DNA of 64,000 nucleotides from Streptomyces lanatus (GCF_014655715.1 NZ_BNBM01000020.1:1-64000), one strand, 5' to 3'; counted from the stretch's first letter, positions 34,356-43,167 are shown. The notes: generated by a model not told the origin, from the sequence alone. Numbers and translations: made by a program.

Positions 34356-34851
34356 TGGCCGGCTGTGAATCCGAGCGCAGCCCCAGCGCGCTGTGCTGAA
34401 TCACCCCGGCGGGCGCATCGGCCGCCCCAGGCTCCCGGCGCGTCAACTCGACCAGCTTCGAGCGGAGGTCTTGCGCCGGTTCGCCCAGCACGATGGAGCT
34501 GATCACCAGCTCAAGCATGAGGCAGTCGTAGTCGTCGTCAGTGCCTCGGTAGCGCTTGGGGTCGCGTTCCACGACCGCATGAGCGATCCGCCGACCACCG
34601 TCGTCCACCGGCGCGAAGGTCGCCTCGAAGACTCCGCGACCGGTCCAGCTTCGGTGCAGGAAGACAACCTCGCCTTCCGTGAAGACGTTCCACTTCTCGT
34701 CCATGCCGCGCGCCGCGTAGCCGCGCTGGATCCGCTCCCAGTCTTCGTCCGACCAGATCCGCTGGGGCAGTCGCGGCATCGGCTGAGGGGTGGATATCGG
34801 CTTGAGGCGACGGGAAAGCGCGGATCGGGTCACGCGTTCGGCTGCGGGCAT
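34315..34851 (-). CDS. conserved hypothetical protein, 178 aa
   Basis: A soluble protein of no known function. The central part (PQRIWSDEDWERIQRGYAAR, then EKWNVFTEGEVVFLHRSWTG) is typical of a conserved actinobacterial family. The last 25 residues (SDSQPAIDDGREDARQVGS) overlap the GH76-like fragment in another frame, so the C-terminus may have been altered by the same rearrangement. Start uncertain: ATG 34851 or the ATG at 34779 (MPRLPQRIW). Confidence 0.7.
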   Translation of the reverse strand: MPAAERVTRSALSRRLKPISTPQPMPRLPQRIWSDEDWERIQRGYAARGMDEKWNVFTEGEVVFLHRSWTGRGVFEATFAPVDDGGRRIAHAVVERDPKRYRGTDDDYDCLMLELVISSIVLGEPAQDLRSKLVELTRREPGAADAPAGVIQHSALGLRSDSQPAIDDGREDARQVGS

Positions 34852-34906
34852 GCGGTGATCTTAAGCAGCAAGCCGAACGCGACCCCCAGCAGGTCCGTTC
34901 GCGGCC

Positions 34907-35815
34907 TCATTGCTCAGCCGACGTCGCGGCTGCTCGGGGCGTGATGGTCACGGACTGGACGGACTGTGGTTGGCCCGGCTGGGCCGGGATGCGTTCCAGG
35001 ACCCCACCCGCGAACACGTCGTAGAGCGGGAGCGTTTCGAGGTGGACGTAGCCGATGTGGCAGTCGCAGACGGCAAGTGGGCAGGGGCGGGGGCGCAGGG
35101 CGGCGCGGTAGGAGTCGTCGTAGAGGTTGCCTAGTTCGGCTCGGACGAAGTGGCAGCGGCGGACCGTGCCCTCACCGTCGACCGAGATCACGGACTCCCC
35201 GGTGCGGCAGGGCAGGCCGGCGCTGGCGTGCGGGTGGCGGCTGTAGGGGAAGAGGGGATCGAGCGCGGTCCAGTCGTCGGCCTCGGCGTCCTGGTAGGTA
35301 TGGCCCTCGGCGGCGTTGATCCACAGGTACACATGGGCGGGTAGCTCGGCGCGCAGTCGGCGGGCCGCCTCCAGGTGGTCGGGGAGGCCGACGACACCGA
35401 CGCTGAAGCGGACCCCTCGGTCGGTGAGGTCGTGGCACTTGGCCAGGAAGCGGTCGTAGGGAGTCTGTCCCGGGTGGTACGTGCACCACAGGGCCAGGGT
35501 CTCCGGGTCGGCGTCGGCGAGCCAGTCGGTGCGGCAGCTGAGGTTGGTCTGGATGGCGACGCGGCGGATGTGCGGCAGGTGCGACAACTCGGCGAGGGTG
35601 CGCCGGTACCAGGAGCGGACCAGGCCCTCGCCCCATGGTGTGAACAGCAGGGACAACTGGTCGTCGCTGTCGGCCGCCCAGCGGGCGAAGCGTTCCAGGG
35701 CGGCGCGGTCGGCGCGGAGTTGAGCGGTGGAGTCGCGTCTCTTGGCGAACGGGCAGTAGGGGCAGTCGTAGTCGCAGGAGGCGAGCGGGCCGCGATAGAG
35801 GACGGTCAGATCCAT
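34907..35815 (-). CDS. STM4011-family radical SAM protein
   Basis: A 302-residue radical SAM enzyme with the cluster motif CxxxCxxC (Cys14, 18, 21 in SCDYDCPYC). Extra cysteines near the C-terminus (CPLAVCDC) could ligate an auxiliary iron-sulfur cluster. It matches the STM4011 family, which occurs only with STM4012-4015 partners and has no assigned reaction. It is the last gene of the leftward five-gene operon, 10 bases after STM4012. A peptide- or nucleic-acid-modifying role is inference. Confidence 0.88.
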   Translation of the reverse strand: MDLTVLYRGPLASCDYDCPYCPFAKRRDSTAQLRADRAALERFARWAADSDDQLSLLFTPWGEGLVRSWYRRTLAELSHLPHIRRVAIQTNLSCRTDWLADADPETLALWCTYHPGQTPYDRFLAKCHDLTDRGVRFSVGVVGLPDHLEAARRLRAELPAHVYLWINAAEGHTYQDAEADDWTALDPLFPYSRHPHASAGLPCRTGESVISVDGEGTVRRCHFVRAELGNLYDDSYRAALRPRPCPLAVCDCHIGYVHLETLPLYDVFAGGVLERIPAQPGQPQSVQSVTITPRAAATSAEQ

Positions 35816-35825
35816 GGCGGGCCGG

Positions 35826-37166
35826 TCACTTCCTCTCGTACGCGGCCATGGCGGCCCGGACGGCGGGGGAGAACAGATCCGGTCCTACGGCGTCGGAGTG
35901 GGCGAGTCCCTCCGGGGTGAGGCGGAGGTGCGGGGCGGCGGGGTCGGTCAGCCAGCCGCGGTCGGCGAGGCGGTGGAGTTCCGCTCCGAAGTCGTCCAGG
36001 GGTGCGGTGCCGAAGCGGGCCTGGTATTCGTCGACGGGCAGACCCTCGGCCTGGAGGAGGGACTGCAACAGATGGCGGCGGCGCGCCTCGTGCGGGTCCA
36101 TGCGGTAGCCGACCTCGGCGTGGGCGAAGTCGGTGGTGGTGACGTAGTCGTCGATGATCCCGCGGATCTCGTGCATGCCGACCGCGTAGTCGAAGGAATA
36201 GTGCAGGTCGGCCGTGTACGAGCGGGCGCCGCAGCCGAGGCCGATCATGCCGTCGCTCTGGCAGGCGTAGTCGTCGGCGCCCTGCTGCGGGGCGTCGGCC
36301 CGGCGGAACATCCGCATCGACTGCTGGGTGTAGCCGTGGGCGAGGAGGTGGTCGCGGCCCGCGCGGTACAGGCGCAGGCGCTGGGCGTCCCAGGCCGGAT
36401 CGGGGCCCTCCGCATCCGCGCGGTGGCGGTCGAGGCCGGTCAGGGGCCGCACGTAGAGCGGGTAGAGGTACAGCTCCTCCGGCCGCCAGGCCAGGGCCGC
36501 GTCCAGGGAACGCTGCCAGGTCTGCTCGGTCTGGCCGTCGATGCCGTAGATGAGGTCGATGTTGAGGACCGGGATGGCCGTGTCGCGGATCCGGGCGAGC
36601 GCGGCCTCGACGTCGGCGCGGCGCTGTGGGCGTACGGCGGCCCTCGCTTCGGAGTCGATGAAGCTCTGGATGCCGAGGCTGAGCCGGGTGGTGCCGCGCT
36701 CGGCCAGGACCGCCAACCGGTCCGCGGTGGCCGTCGCGGGGGACGCCTCCACAGACAGCGGGATCGCACGCAGGTCGGCGCCCATGCCCTGCTCGGCGAT
36801 GTCGCAGAGGCGCTCCAGCTCGGCCGCCGTGAGGAAGGTGGGGGTGCCTCCGCCGAAGGCGGCGGTGGCGAACCGCACCGGCTCGCTGTCTCCCAACGCC
36901 TCGCGTACGGCGCCGGCCTGCCGCTCAAGCGCGTCGAGGTAGGCGCCGGTCAGGCCGTCGGGGGCGCCGATGCGGGTGAAGAGGTTGCAGAAGCCGCAGC
37001 GGACCTCGCAGAACGGTATGTGCAGGTAGAGCGCCAGGGCGCTCTTGTCCTGCGCCGCCCACAGGGACCGCAGCGCGGGCCGGTCACGCAGCTCGCGGTA
37101 GGCGGTCTTGTGCGGGTAGGCGTACACGTAGTGCTGGTACGGGCTGGTGAGCTGGGCGGTCGTCAT
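35826..37166 (-). CDS. STM4012-family radical SAM protein (HemW/HemN-like)
   Basis: The 446-residue protein resembles coproporphyrinogen dehydrogenase-like radical SAM proteins. YLHIPFCEVRCGFCN carries the cluster cysteines (53, 57, 60), FGGGTPTFL binds SAM, and a HemN-type C-terminal region follows. HemN-like proteins often transfer methyl groups or bind haem; the STM4012 family itself is uncharacterised. Its ATG overlaps the stop of the hydrolase gene (ATGA). Confidence 0.9.
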   Translation of the reverse strand: MTTAQLTSPYQHYVYAYPHKTAYRELRDRPALRSLWAAQDKSALALYLHIPFCEVRCGFCNLFTRIGAPDGLTGAYLDALERQAGAVREALGDSEPVRFATAAFGGGTPTFLTAAELERLCDIAEQGMGADLRAIPLSVEASPATATADRLAVLAERGTTRLSLGIQSFIDSEARAAVRPQRRADVEAALARIRDTAIPVLNIDLIYGIDGQTEQTWQRSLDAALAWRPEELYLYPLYVRPLTGLDRHRADAEGPDPAWDAQRLRLYRAGRDHLLAHGYTQQSMRMFRRADAPQQGADDYACQSDGMIGLGCGARSYTADLHYSFDYAVGMHEIRGIIDDYVTTTDFAHAEVGYRMDPHEARRRHLLQSLLQAEGLPVDEYQARFGTAPLDDFGAELHRLADRGWLTDPAAPHLRLTPEGLAHSDAVGPDLFSPAVRAAMAAYERK

Positions 37167-37993
37167 CGCGGGGCCTTGGCGGGGTCGAGGAAGAAGTGGG
37201 CGTACGGCACGGTCCACACGGACTCGTGGCCGAGGCGGTGGCCGGTGTAGCCGTCGTCGCCGTAGGCGGTGCCGTGGTCGGAGCAGACGATCGCGAAGCA
37301 ACGGCGCCGGGAGCTCGCGGCGGCGAAGAGCCGTCCGATGTGCCGGTCGATGTACTCCAGCGCGGCGGCGTGCGTCTCGCGGGTGTCACCGGCCTCGCGG
37401 GTCGCGCCGGGCAGGTGGAACCAGTTGGGCTGGTGCAGGGCGGAGACGTTGACGAAGAGGAACAGCCGCTGCTCCGCCGGGAGTTCGGCGACGACCTGCT
37501 CGGCGCGGGCGACCTGGTTCTCGAACGAGTGCGGCGAGGTGACGCCGAACTCCCGCTCCCAGTGCGCCTCCTGGAACAGCCCGGGCAGCACGGTACCGAG
37601 CGGACCCTGCTGGTTGAAGAAGCCGACGCCCCCGATGCAGACGGTTCGGTAATCCCGCTGGGCGAGTCCGGAGACGAACTCGGGGGTGTCGTAGACGAAA
37701 GTGCCGTCGGCAGTGGTCTCGCTGCCCGCGAAGCTCGCCGCGAACAGCCGTGGGTGCGGCCCCGGTTCGGCCGGGGTGGGCAGGAAACCCGCGAAGATCG
37801 CCTGGTGAGAGGCGTAGGTGAAGCTGCCCGGCGCGTGGCGCTTCTCCCAGCGGCCGCCCGGCAGATGGCGGGCGAGGTTCGGGATACGGCCCTCGGCCGC
37901 CAGCTCGACGGCCACGTCGTGGCGCAGCGTGTCGAGGGTGACCAGGAGGATGTCGTGATGGCCGACGACCTCGTTCATGTCGGGCTCAGGCAT
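37163..37993 (-). CDS. STM4013/SEN3800-family hydrolase (alkaline phosphatase superfamily)
   Basis: A 276-residue protein of the sulfatase/alkaline-phosphatase fold. ILLVTLDTLRHD carries the first metal-ligand Asp (about 21), GSFTYASHQ the likely Ser/Thr nucleophile, and CSDHGTAYG plus GHRLGH the second metal site. It should hydrolyse a phosphate or sulfate ester. AGGAA lies 6 bases before ATG 37993, which overlaps the end of the ATP-grasp gene. It is part of the STM4011-4015 operon. Confidence 0.87.
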   Translation of the reverse strand: MPEPDMNEVVGHHDILLVTLDTLRHDVAVELAAEGRIPNLARHLPGGRWEKRHAPGSFTYASHQAIFAGFLPTPAEPGPHPRLFAASFAGSETTADGTFVYDTPEFVSGLAQRDYRTVCIGGVGFFNQQGPLGTVLPGLFQEAHWEREFGVTSPHSFENQVARAEQVVAELPAEQRLFLFVNVSALHQPNWFHLPGATREAGDTRETHAAALEYIDRHIGRLFAAASSRRRCFAIVCSDHGTAYGDDGYTGHRLGHESVWTVPYAHFFLDPAKAPR

Positions 37994-39152
37994 GGGATGT
38001 TCCTGTTCTGTACGGGTGGAGCGGGCCGGTCGCGGCTGGCACGCGCAGGGCTGCCGTCACCTGCGCGGCATACGTGTCCAGACCTTCCGCGCCGCTGCCG
38101 GGCAGCCCGGTCAGCCGGGGCAGCAGGTCCCCGAAGGCGTTGACCTCGCCGACGAAGGCCCTGCGCCAGCCGATCGCCGGCAGCAGGTCCACGCCGACGC
38201 ACAGGGTCCGCGGGAAGCAGGACGCGGCCCGCTCGCACACCTCCAGTACGTCGGTCCAGCGGCCGCCCGCCGCGCCGACGGCATGCCGGGCGGTGGCGAG
38301 GTCGCCGCGGCTGCCGCCGAGGTGCAGATTGGTCAGCGGCGTACGGCTGGTGCGGACCACGGCGTGGGTGGCGCGGCCGGCCACCACGACCACCCGCAGG
38401 TCGGCGGCCCGGCCCTGCTGCGAGGCCTTTGGCACCCAGCGCTCCAGGTGCAGCCCGTCGGGCGCGAGCGCGTCGACGATGGTGGCGATGTCCCGCTCGC
38501 TGTCGTAGCGACGCACCCGAAGGGAGTTGTGCAGCGCCCCGCCCGGGGCCAGCTCGACGGATGTCGTCGCCCGGATCCGGCCGCCGCCCGCCTCGACGGC
38601 GAGGACTCCTGACGCCGACGACCCGTGCGCGGGCTTGACGAACAGCCGCGGCATACGGTGCTCACGCATCAGCGCCCGTACGTCGTCCCAGCCGCGCACC
38701 GGTGCCCCGCCCGGACCCGAGGTGGGCGAGGCGGGCACCGGCACACCGGCCGCGTCGAGCACGCCGTGGCAGGCGCGCTTGTCGAACAGCACGGCGAGAT
38801 CGTCGGGGTCGTCGAGGCGTACACCGCCGCGCAAAGTCCGCAGCGCGGCGGTGAAGCGGGCGTACCAGCGCGCCGAGCCCTCGACCCGGGTGGGATCCGT
38901 CGCGCCCCGCAACAGCCGGTCGACCTCCAGGTTCTCGCCGGGGGAGTCGACCCGCACGATCTCGTCCGGGGCGAAGTCGGCTCCTCCCGCACGCAGGACG
39001 TCCCGCCAGGCGACGACGCGCGGGCCGGGCAGGCCGGCCGCGCGCACCGCGTCCGCGAAGAGGGACACCCGCCGGTTCTCCGGATTGCCGACCACGGCGA
39101 ACCGCGACCCGGCCGGACCGGTCACCGGCGGGACCTCGGAGGATGTGCTCAC
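37986..39152 (-). CDS. STM4014-family ATP-grasp protein
   Basis: A 388-residue protein with ATP-grasp features: FAVVGNPENRR N-terminal strand, DKRACHGVLDAAGVPVP, LFVKPAHGSSASGV (nucleotide-binding lysine and loop) and a metal-ligand-type GEVNAFGDLLP near the end. ATP-grasp enzymes join a carboxylate to an amine or thiol through an acyl-phosphate. That fits a peptide- or small-molecule-ligating step in this operon. The ATG overlaps the stop of the STM4015 gene (ATGA). Confidence 0.88.
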   Translation of the reverse strand: MSTSSEVPPVTGPAGSRFAVVGNPENRRVSLFADAVRAAGLPGPRVVAWRDVLRAGGADFAPDEIVRVDSPGENLEVDRLLRGATDPTRVEGSARWYARFTAALRTLRGGVRLDDPDDLAVLFDKRACHGVLDAAGVPVPASPTSGPGGAPVRGWDDVRALMREHRMPRLFVKPAHGSSASGVLAVEAGGGRIRATTSVELAPGGALHNSLRVRRYDSERDIATIVDALAPDGLHLERWVPKASQQGRAADLRVVVVAGRATHAVVRTSRTPLTNLHLGGSRGDLATARHAVGAAGGRWTDVLEVCERAASCFPRTLCVGVDLLPAIGWRRAFVGEVNAFGDLLPRLTGLPGSGAEGLDTYAAQVTAALRVPAATGPLHPYRTGTSHA

Positions 39153-40108
39153 TCGCCCACCGCGACATAACGCCAGACCGTGCCGTCGTCCTCCGTGTCC
39201 TCCTCCGCGTCGTCGCGGTCGAGATCGACCTGGACGCCCGCCGGCACCAGGGTCTGGCGCACCCGCTCCTCGACCGCCTTGCTGAGGTAGTGATGGTGCA
39301 GATCGAGCGTCTTCAGATGCGTCAGCGGCTGACCGCTCAGCAGCGCGACGGCACCCTCGTCGGTCAGCACACCCATGGACAGATCCAGCACCTCCAGGCG
39401 CTCCACCACAGGAGCGGAGGCCAGGGCCGCGGCGACCGCGTCCTGCATCTCACTGTTCCGCAGCGCCAGATGACGCAGGCGCGGCAGCCGTGCGCCCGAC
39501 AGGATCGGCTCCAGGTCGGCGGCCTCGCTGTCGCCGCCGTAGTCCGGCGTGCCGAGCCACAGGTCGAGGAACTCCAGGGCGGGCAGGTCGCTCGCGCCGA
39601 TGCCGCGCACCACCTCGGCGGGCAGACCACCGGTCTCCACGACCAGCGAGCGCAGCGCGCCGTGGCTCACGGCGGTGAACCCCAGCCCCGTCCCGCCCCT
39701 CACACCGAACTCCTCCAACGCCGGGAACCCGGCGAGAAGCGGCGACACGTCACTCTGGTTGATCCAGGAGATCTCGCACTCCTCCATCACCATGTCGCCC
39801 ACGAACAGGGCACGCAGAGCCGGGAAACGGTCCCGGGCGGCCAGCAGAGCCTCGATGACGGGGGAGCAGTCGGAGTCGTAGGCCTCGTCCCAGGCCCCCA
39901 CTATCAGCGCCCGCACCCGAGTGGTGTCGACGGCGGCGCAGAACCGGGAGAACGCCGCCGGCCACTCCTCCTCGGAGTCGTACACGTCGCTGGTGATCCG
40001 CCAGGCGACGGAGTCCGGCTCGGGCAGGTCGGCCGTCGTCGCGTCCGCGCCCGGAAAGTCGTGCGCGGGCAACCCGTGGAACACGTCGAGGTGGTCACCG
40101 ATGGTCAT
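39149..40108 (-). CDS. STM4015-family leucine-rich-repeat protein
   Basis: A 319-residue protein built from leucine-rich repeats (ALRALFVGDMV, ALEEFGVRGG, ALEFLDLWLG, RLRHLALRNSEM, RLEVLDLSMGVL, HLKTLDLHHHYL), with an acidic C-terminal tail (DRDDAEEDTEDD). Such repeats bind partners, so it may recognise the substrate or act as scaffold. First gene of the operon. GGGAG is 7 bases before ATG 40108, and a DNA-damage-type promoter lies about 45 bases upstream. Confidence 0.87.
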   Translation of the reverse strand: MTIGDHLDVFHGLPAHDFPGADATTADLPEPDSVAWRITSDVYDSEEEWPAAFSRFCAAVDTTRVRALIVGAWDEAYDSDCSPVIEALLAARDRFPALRALFVGDMVMEECEISWINQSDVSPLLAGFPALEEFGVRGGTGLGFTAVSHGALRSLVVETGGLPAEVVRGIGASDLPALEFLDLWLGTPDYGGDSEAADLEPILSGARLPRLRHLALRNSEMQDAVAAALASAPVVERLEVLDLSMGVLTDEGAVALLSGQPLTHLKTLDLHHHYLSKAVEERVRQTLVPAGVQVDLDRDDAEEDTEDDGTVWRYVAVGE

Positions 40109-40154
40109 GCGGGCGCTCCCGAGGAGAAAGAGTGTGCGGTCTGTGATGTCGGCA

Positions 40155-40177
40155 GTTCTACCAACAGGCACTGACAA
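40155..40177 (-). promoter_or_regulatory. RecA-NDp/PafBC-type promoter for the STM4015-STM4011 operon
   Basis: On the minus strand TTGTCAGTG (40177-40169) is followed by 8 bases and TAGAAC (40160-40155). This matches TTGTCRGTG-N8-TAnnnT except for the final base. Expected transcription would start about 40 bases before the LRR-gene ATG. It is a mirror image of the promoter at 40207-40229; the two share the 10-bp inverted repeat CACTGACAAC/GTTGTCAGTG. Confidence 0.7.
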
Positions 40178-40206
40178 CAGCGCGCGGCGGGGCCGGATTC
40201 GGGGCG

Positions 40207-40229
40207 TTGTCAGTGGTGCCGCCTACGGT
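40207..40229 (+). promoter_or_regulatory. RecA-NDp/PafBC-type promoter for the DUF6745 pair
   Basis: TTGTCAGTG (40207-40215), exactly 8 bases, then TACGGT (40224-40229). This is a full match to the LexA-independent DNA-damage promoter TTGTCRGTG-N8-TAnnnT known from mycobacteria and reported in Streptomyces. It lies 50 bases before the first gene start. PafBC dependence here is inferred. Confidence 0.78.
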
Positions 40230-40278
40230 CTTGGTCATGAGGCCGGTGCGCGGTGCACCCGGCGGTGAGGGGACAGCC

Positions 40279-40605
40279 ATGTACCGACAGGGAGACGTGC
40301 TGATCGTGCCGGTGACGGAGGAGGCGGTACCGACGCATGTGGCGCACGCCCCCAGGGAGCGGCGCGACGGGCGGGGCCGGCTCGTGCTGGCGCTGGGCGA
40401 GGTCACCGGCCACGCCCACGCGATCGTCGGTCCGGGCGAACTGATCCGTGAGCCGGGGCCGTTCGGCCCTCAGCTGCTGCACCTTCCGCAGGGCGGCCGG
40501 GTCGTCCACGAGGAACACGCGGCGATCGCGCTCCCCAAGGGCTGGTACCGGGTGATCAGGCAACGGGAGTACGTGCCCGGATCGGTGCGGATCGTGGCGG
40601 ACTGA
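40279..40605 (+). CDS. small beta-rich protein upstream of DUF6745 gene
   Basis: A 108-residue soluble protein made mostly of short strands: MYRQGDVLIVPV, GRLVLALGEVTGHAHAIVG, ELIREPGPFGPQLLHLPQG, GWYRVIRQREY. GHAHAIV and VVHEEHA hold several histidines that could bind a metal. I do not recognise a named family, but it is a recurrent neighbour-type protein preceding DUF6745 genes. GTGAGGGGA precedes the ATG. It is under the DNA-damage-type promoter and 52 bases from the next gene. Confidence 0.75.
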   Translation: MYRQGDVLIVPVTEEAVPTHVAHAPRERRDGRGRLVLALGEVTGHAHAIVGPGELIREPGPFGPQLLHLPQGGRVVHEEHAAIALPKGWYRVIRQREYVPGSVRIVAD

Positions 40606-40657
40606 ACGCCGAAAGCTGGGACGACAACGGATGCAGGACCGAAGAGTGGAGGGGCAC

Positions 40658-41731
40658 ATGACGACAACGGACTTCGAATCCGCGACCGGCCTGGAGGGGA
40701 CCGAGGTGGAGAACAGCGTCTCCGATGAACTCGGGCCGTGGCGTGCCTGGGCCTCGGCGACCGGTCCCGCCGACCGCGCCGCCGCCGAGGACGGCGTACG
40801 ACGGGCCTACCGGCTGGCGGGACTCGCCGAACCGGAGCGGGTGGTGTGGGTGGGGTCGCCGCGAGCAGCCGTCACCCTGATCCGAGACGAGCTGTCGGAC
40901 CGCGGCCCGAGCGTACGGGACGCCGTGCGCAATGTTCCCTGGGCCCGGCAAAGACGCTCCCTGCACGCCGAGTTGGGGGTGGCGGGCTGGTCCGCGCACT
41001 GGGCGGCGACGGGCGGACGCCTGTGGGACTCCACGCAGGCCCTCGTGGACCGGATCCGCAGCGGCGTCATCGAGCAGATCGCCGGCCGGGACACCGGCAA
41101 GGAGGCCGCCGAGATCCGCGTGCTCCTCCTGGACGCCGTGCTCGGACAGCACGACGCGCCGTGGCTCGCCGCGTTCCCCGCCGCCGACGGCCCGCTCGAC
41201 GCACTGACGACCGTCTGCCGCAACGCCGGTTGGTGGTGGCCCTACGCCCGGGTGGCGGTCCTGTCCGAGCGGCCCGTGGCGCTGCACCGCGACGAGGCCG
41301 GACGGCTCGACCACGGCGACGGCCCGGCCCTCGTCTACCCCGACGGTTTCGCCCTGCACGCCTGGCGCGGCATGCCCGTCCCCCCGACGTTCGTCGCCGA
41401 GCTGGCCACCCTCACCCCGGAGCGCATCCGCACCGAGGAGAACGCCGAACTACGGCGCGTGATGCTGGAGTACTACGGCTACGACCGCTACCTCACCGAC
41501 TCGGGCGCCCGCCCCCTCCACCAGGACGAGACAGGCACCCTGTGGCGCATCGACCTGGTCGACGACGAACCGGTGGTGATGGTTGAGGTCCTCAACTCCA
41601 CCCCCGAACCGGACGGGACACGACGCACCTACTGGCTGCGGGTACCGCCCTCGACTCGGACAGCGAGAGAGGGCGTCGCATGGACCTTCGGGCTGGACGC
41701 GGAGGCGTACGCGCCGGCGGCGCAGACATGA
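40658..41731 (+). CDS. DUF6745 domain-containing protein
   Basis: A 357-residue soluble protein. The conserved C-terminal block includes CRNAGWWWPYARVAVLSERP, DGPALVYPDGFALHAWRG and a C-terminal YWLRVPPSTRTAREGVAWTF, as in DUF6745 proteins, whose function is unknown. The ATG at 40658 follows GGAGGGG; an upstream ATG at 40631 has no site. It is divergent from the STM4011-4015 operon and probably cotranscribed with the preceding small gene. Confidence 0.8.
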   Translation: MTTTDFESATGLEGTEVENSVSDELGPWRAWASATGPADRAAAEDGVRRAYRLAGLAEPERVVWVGSPRAAVTLIRDELSDRGPSVRDAVRNVPWARQRRSLHAELGVAGWSAHWAATGGRLWDSTQALVDRIRSGVIEQIAGRDTGKEAAEIRVLLLDAVLGQHDAPWLAAFPAADGPLDALTTVCRNAGWWWPYARVAVLSERPVALHRDEAGRLDHGDGPALVYPDGFALHAWRGMPVPPTFVAELATLTPERIRTEENAELRRVMLEYYGYDRYLTDSGARPLHQDETGTLWRIDLVDDEPVVMVEVLNSTPEPDGTRRTYWLRVPPSTRTAREGVAWTFGLDAEAYAPAAQT

Positions 41732-41759
41732 GGGGCCGCTGCCTCCCGGCGGCTCGGTG

Positions 41760-43013
41760 TCAGTCGGCCGACCTCTCGTTGATGAGGGCGCCTTGGCTCA
41801 GCCATCGGACGAACGCGAAAACCCAGGTCGCGAAGAGGAGAAGCAACAGGATCAGAGCGAGGAGCCAGGGAGCGGGGCGGGCCCAGCCGACGAGGAGGGC
41901 GACGACGGCTGCCACAACGAGTACCGTCTGCACTGACGTGTAGACGGCGGGAAAGCGGTCGTAGTCCGCCAGGGTCGGCAGCAGCACCACGGTCGTGATC
42001 AGCATGACCGCCACGGACCCACCCATCAGCCAGCTCACGGCGACCGGCGTCCGGTGATCGGCGGCGTGGTGCACCAGGCCGACCATGCCCGCGCCGGCCG
42101 CCGCCACGGCCATCGCCATCGGCAGGTGGGTGAAGATCCACGTCGCCAGGGAGTGGCCGCTCTCGCGGGGCAGGCGCCGGGACACCAAGTCGGCGTAGTT
42201 CCACCAGAAACCGAAGCCGACCGCGAGCCCGAGCAGGCCCGTGGTGATGACGAGCGCGCTGCGTTCGGTGTCCGTCAGACCGTTCACGACGCCGATGACG
42301 ACCTCGCCGAGCACGATGATGGTGAAGAGCCCGAATCGCTCGACCATGGGTTCGGTCACCACGTCGTAACTCGGTCTCCGGCGCCAGGAAATGAGGATGA
42401 CGCACTCGACGGCGCACCACGCGACGACGAACAGCGCCCAGACGACGAGACGGGCGTCGGCCGACAGCGGTACGGAGGCCGCGATCACGATGATGCCCGC
42501 GACCATGACGATCAGATAGCGGCGGGGCGTTCTGCGCAGCTCCGGCAGGTCCTGGCGGTAGACGGAGTACCACTGGTAGCTGAGCAGGGCCAGCAGCAGG
42601 GCATAGAGGACGGCCAGGGTGCGGCCATCGTCGCCGTCGGCGTGTCCGACATAGACCGCCATGAGGGACAGCAGCAGCATCTGCACGAAGATCAGCGAGC
42701 GGGTGTGGCCGTCCTCGCGGCCGTGCAGTTCGTAGAAGAGGGTGCCGTTCAGCCAGGCGATCCAGATCAGCCCGAAGACCACGGCGAACACTGCCGTGCC
42801 GCGCCAGGTGAAGTGCTCCGCGAGGGTGTGGGCCGCCTGGCCGATCAGGACGACGTAGACCAGGTCGTAGAAGAGTTCCAGGAAACTGACACTGCGTCCG
42901 GTGTCCACCTCACCGTGACGCCGCGGCGGCCGGAACAGCCACCGGCGGGTACCGGCGCCCAGGGGGACGGCCTCTGCGCTGACGGGACGGGGCTCGGGGG
43001 CACTGTCGGACAT
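41760..43013 (-). CDS. low temperature requirement protein A (LtrA)-like membrane protein
   Basis: A 417-residue polytopic membrane protein with about 11-12 hydrophobic helices. It opens with the LtrA signature VSFLELFYDLVYVVLIGQAA and has the conserved ERFGLFTIIVLGEVVIG in the middle. LtrA was named for low-temperature growth in Listeria, but the biochemical role is unknown. AGGAG is 7 bases before ATG 43013. Confidence 0.92.
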   Translation of the reverse strand: MSDSAPEPRPVSAEAVPLGAGTRRWLFRPPRRHGEVDTGRSVSFLELFYDLVYVVLIGQAAHTLAEHFTWRGTAVFAVVFGLIWIAWLNGTLFYELHGREDGHTRSLIFVQMLLLSLMAVYVGHADGDDGRTLAVLYALLLALLSYQWYSVYRQDLPELRRTPRRYLIVMVAGIIVIAASVPLSADARLVVWALFVVAWCAVECVILISWRRRPSYDVVTEPMVERFGLFTIIVLGEVVIGVVNGLTDTERSALVITTGLLGLAVGFGFWWNYADLVSRRLPRESGHSLATWIFTHLPMAMAVAAAGAGMVGLVHHAADHRTPVAVSWLMGGSVAVMLITTVVLLPTLADYDRFPAVYTSVQTVLVVAAVVALLVGWARPAPWLLALILLLLLFATWVFAFVRWLSQGALINERSAD

Positions 43014-43167
43014 GCGAGGCTCCTGTATGGCGCGGCCGAACGTGGGGCGAGGTGATGGTGACGGCTGCACTGCCGCGGCGACCGCGGGCACGCCGCAGTA
43101 TGCCGGACAGCCGCCGATGATTCGGCGGAGCGGAGCAGCGAACTGGGCGGGGGAGACGACGGACTCC

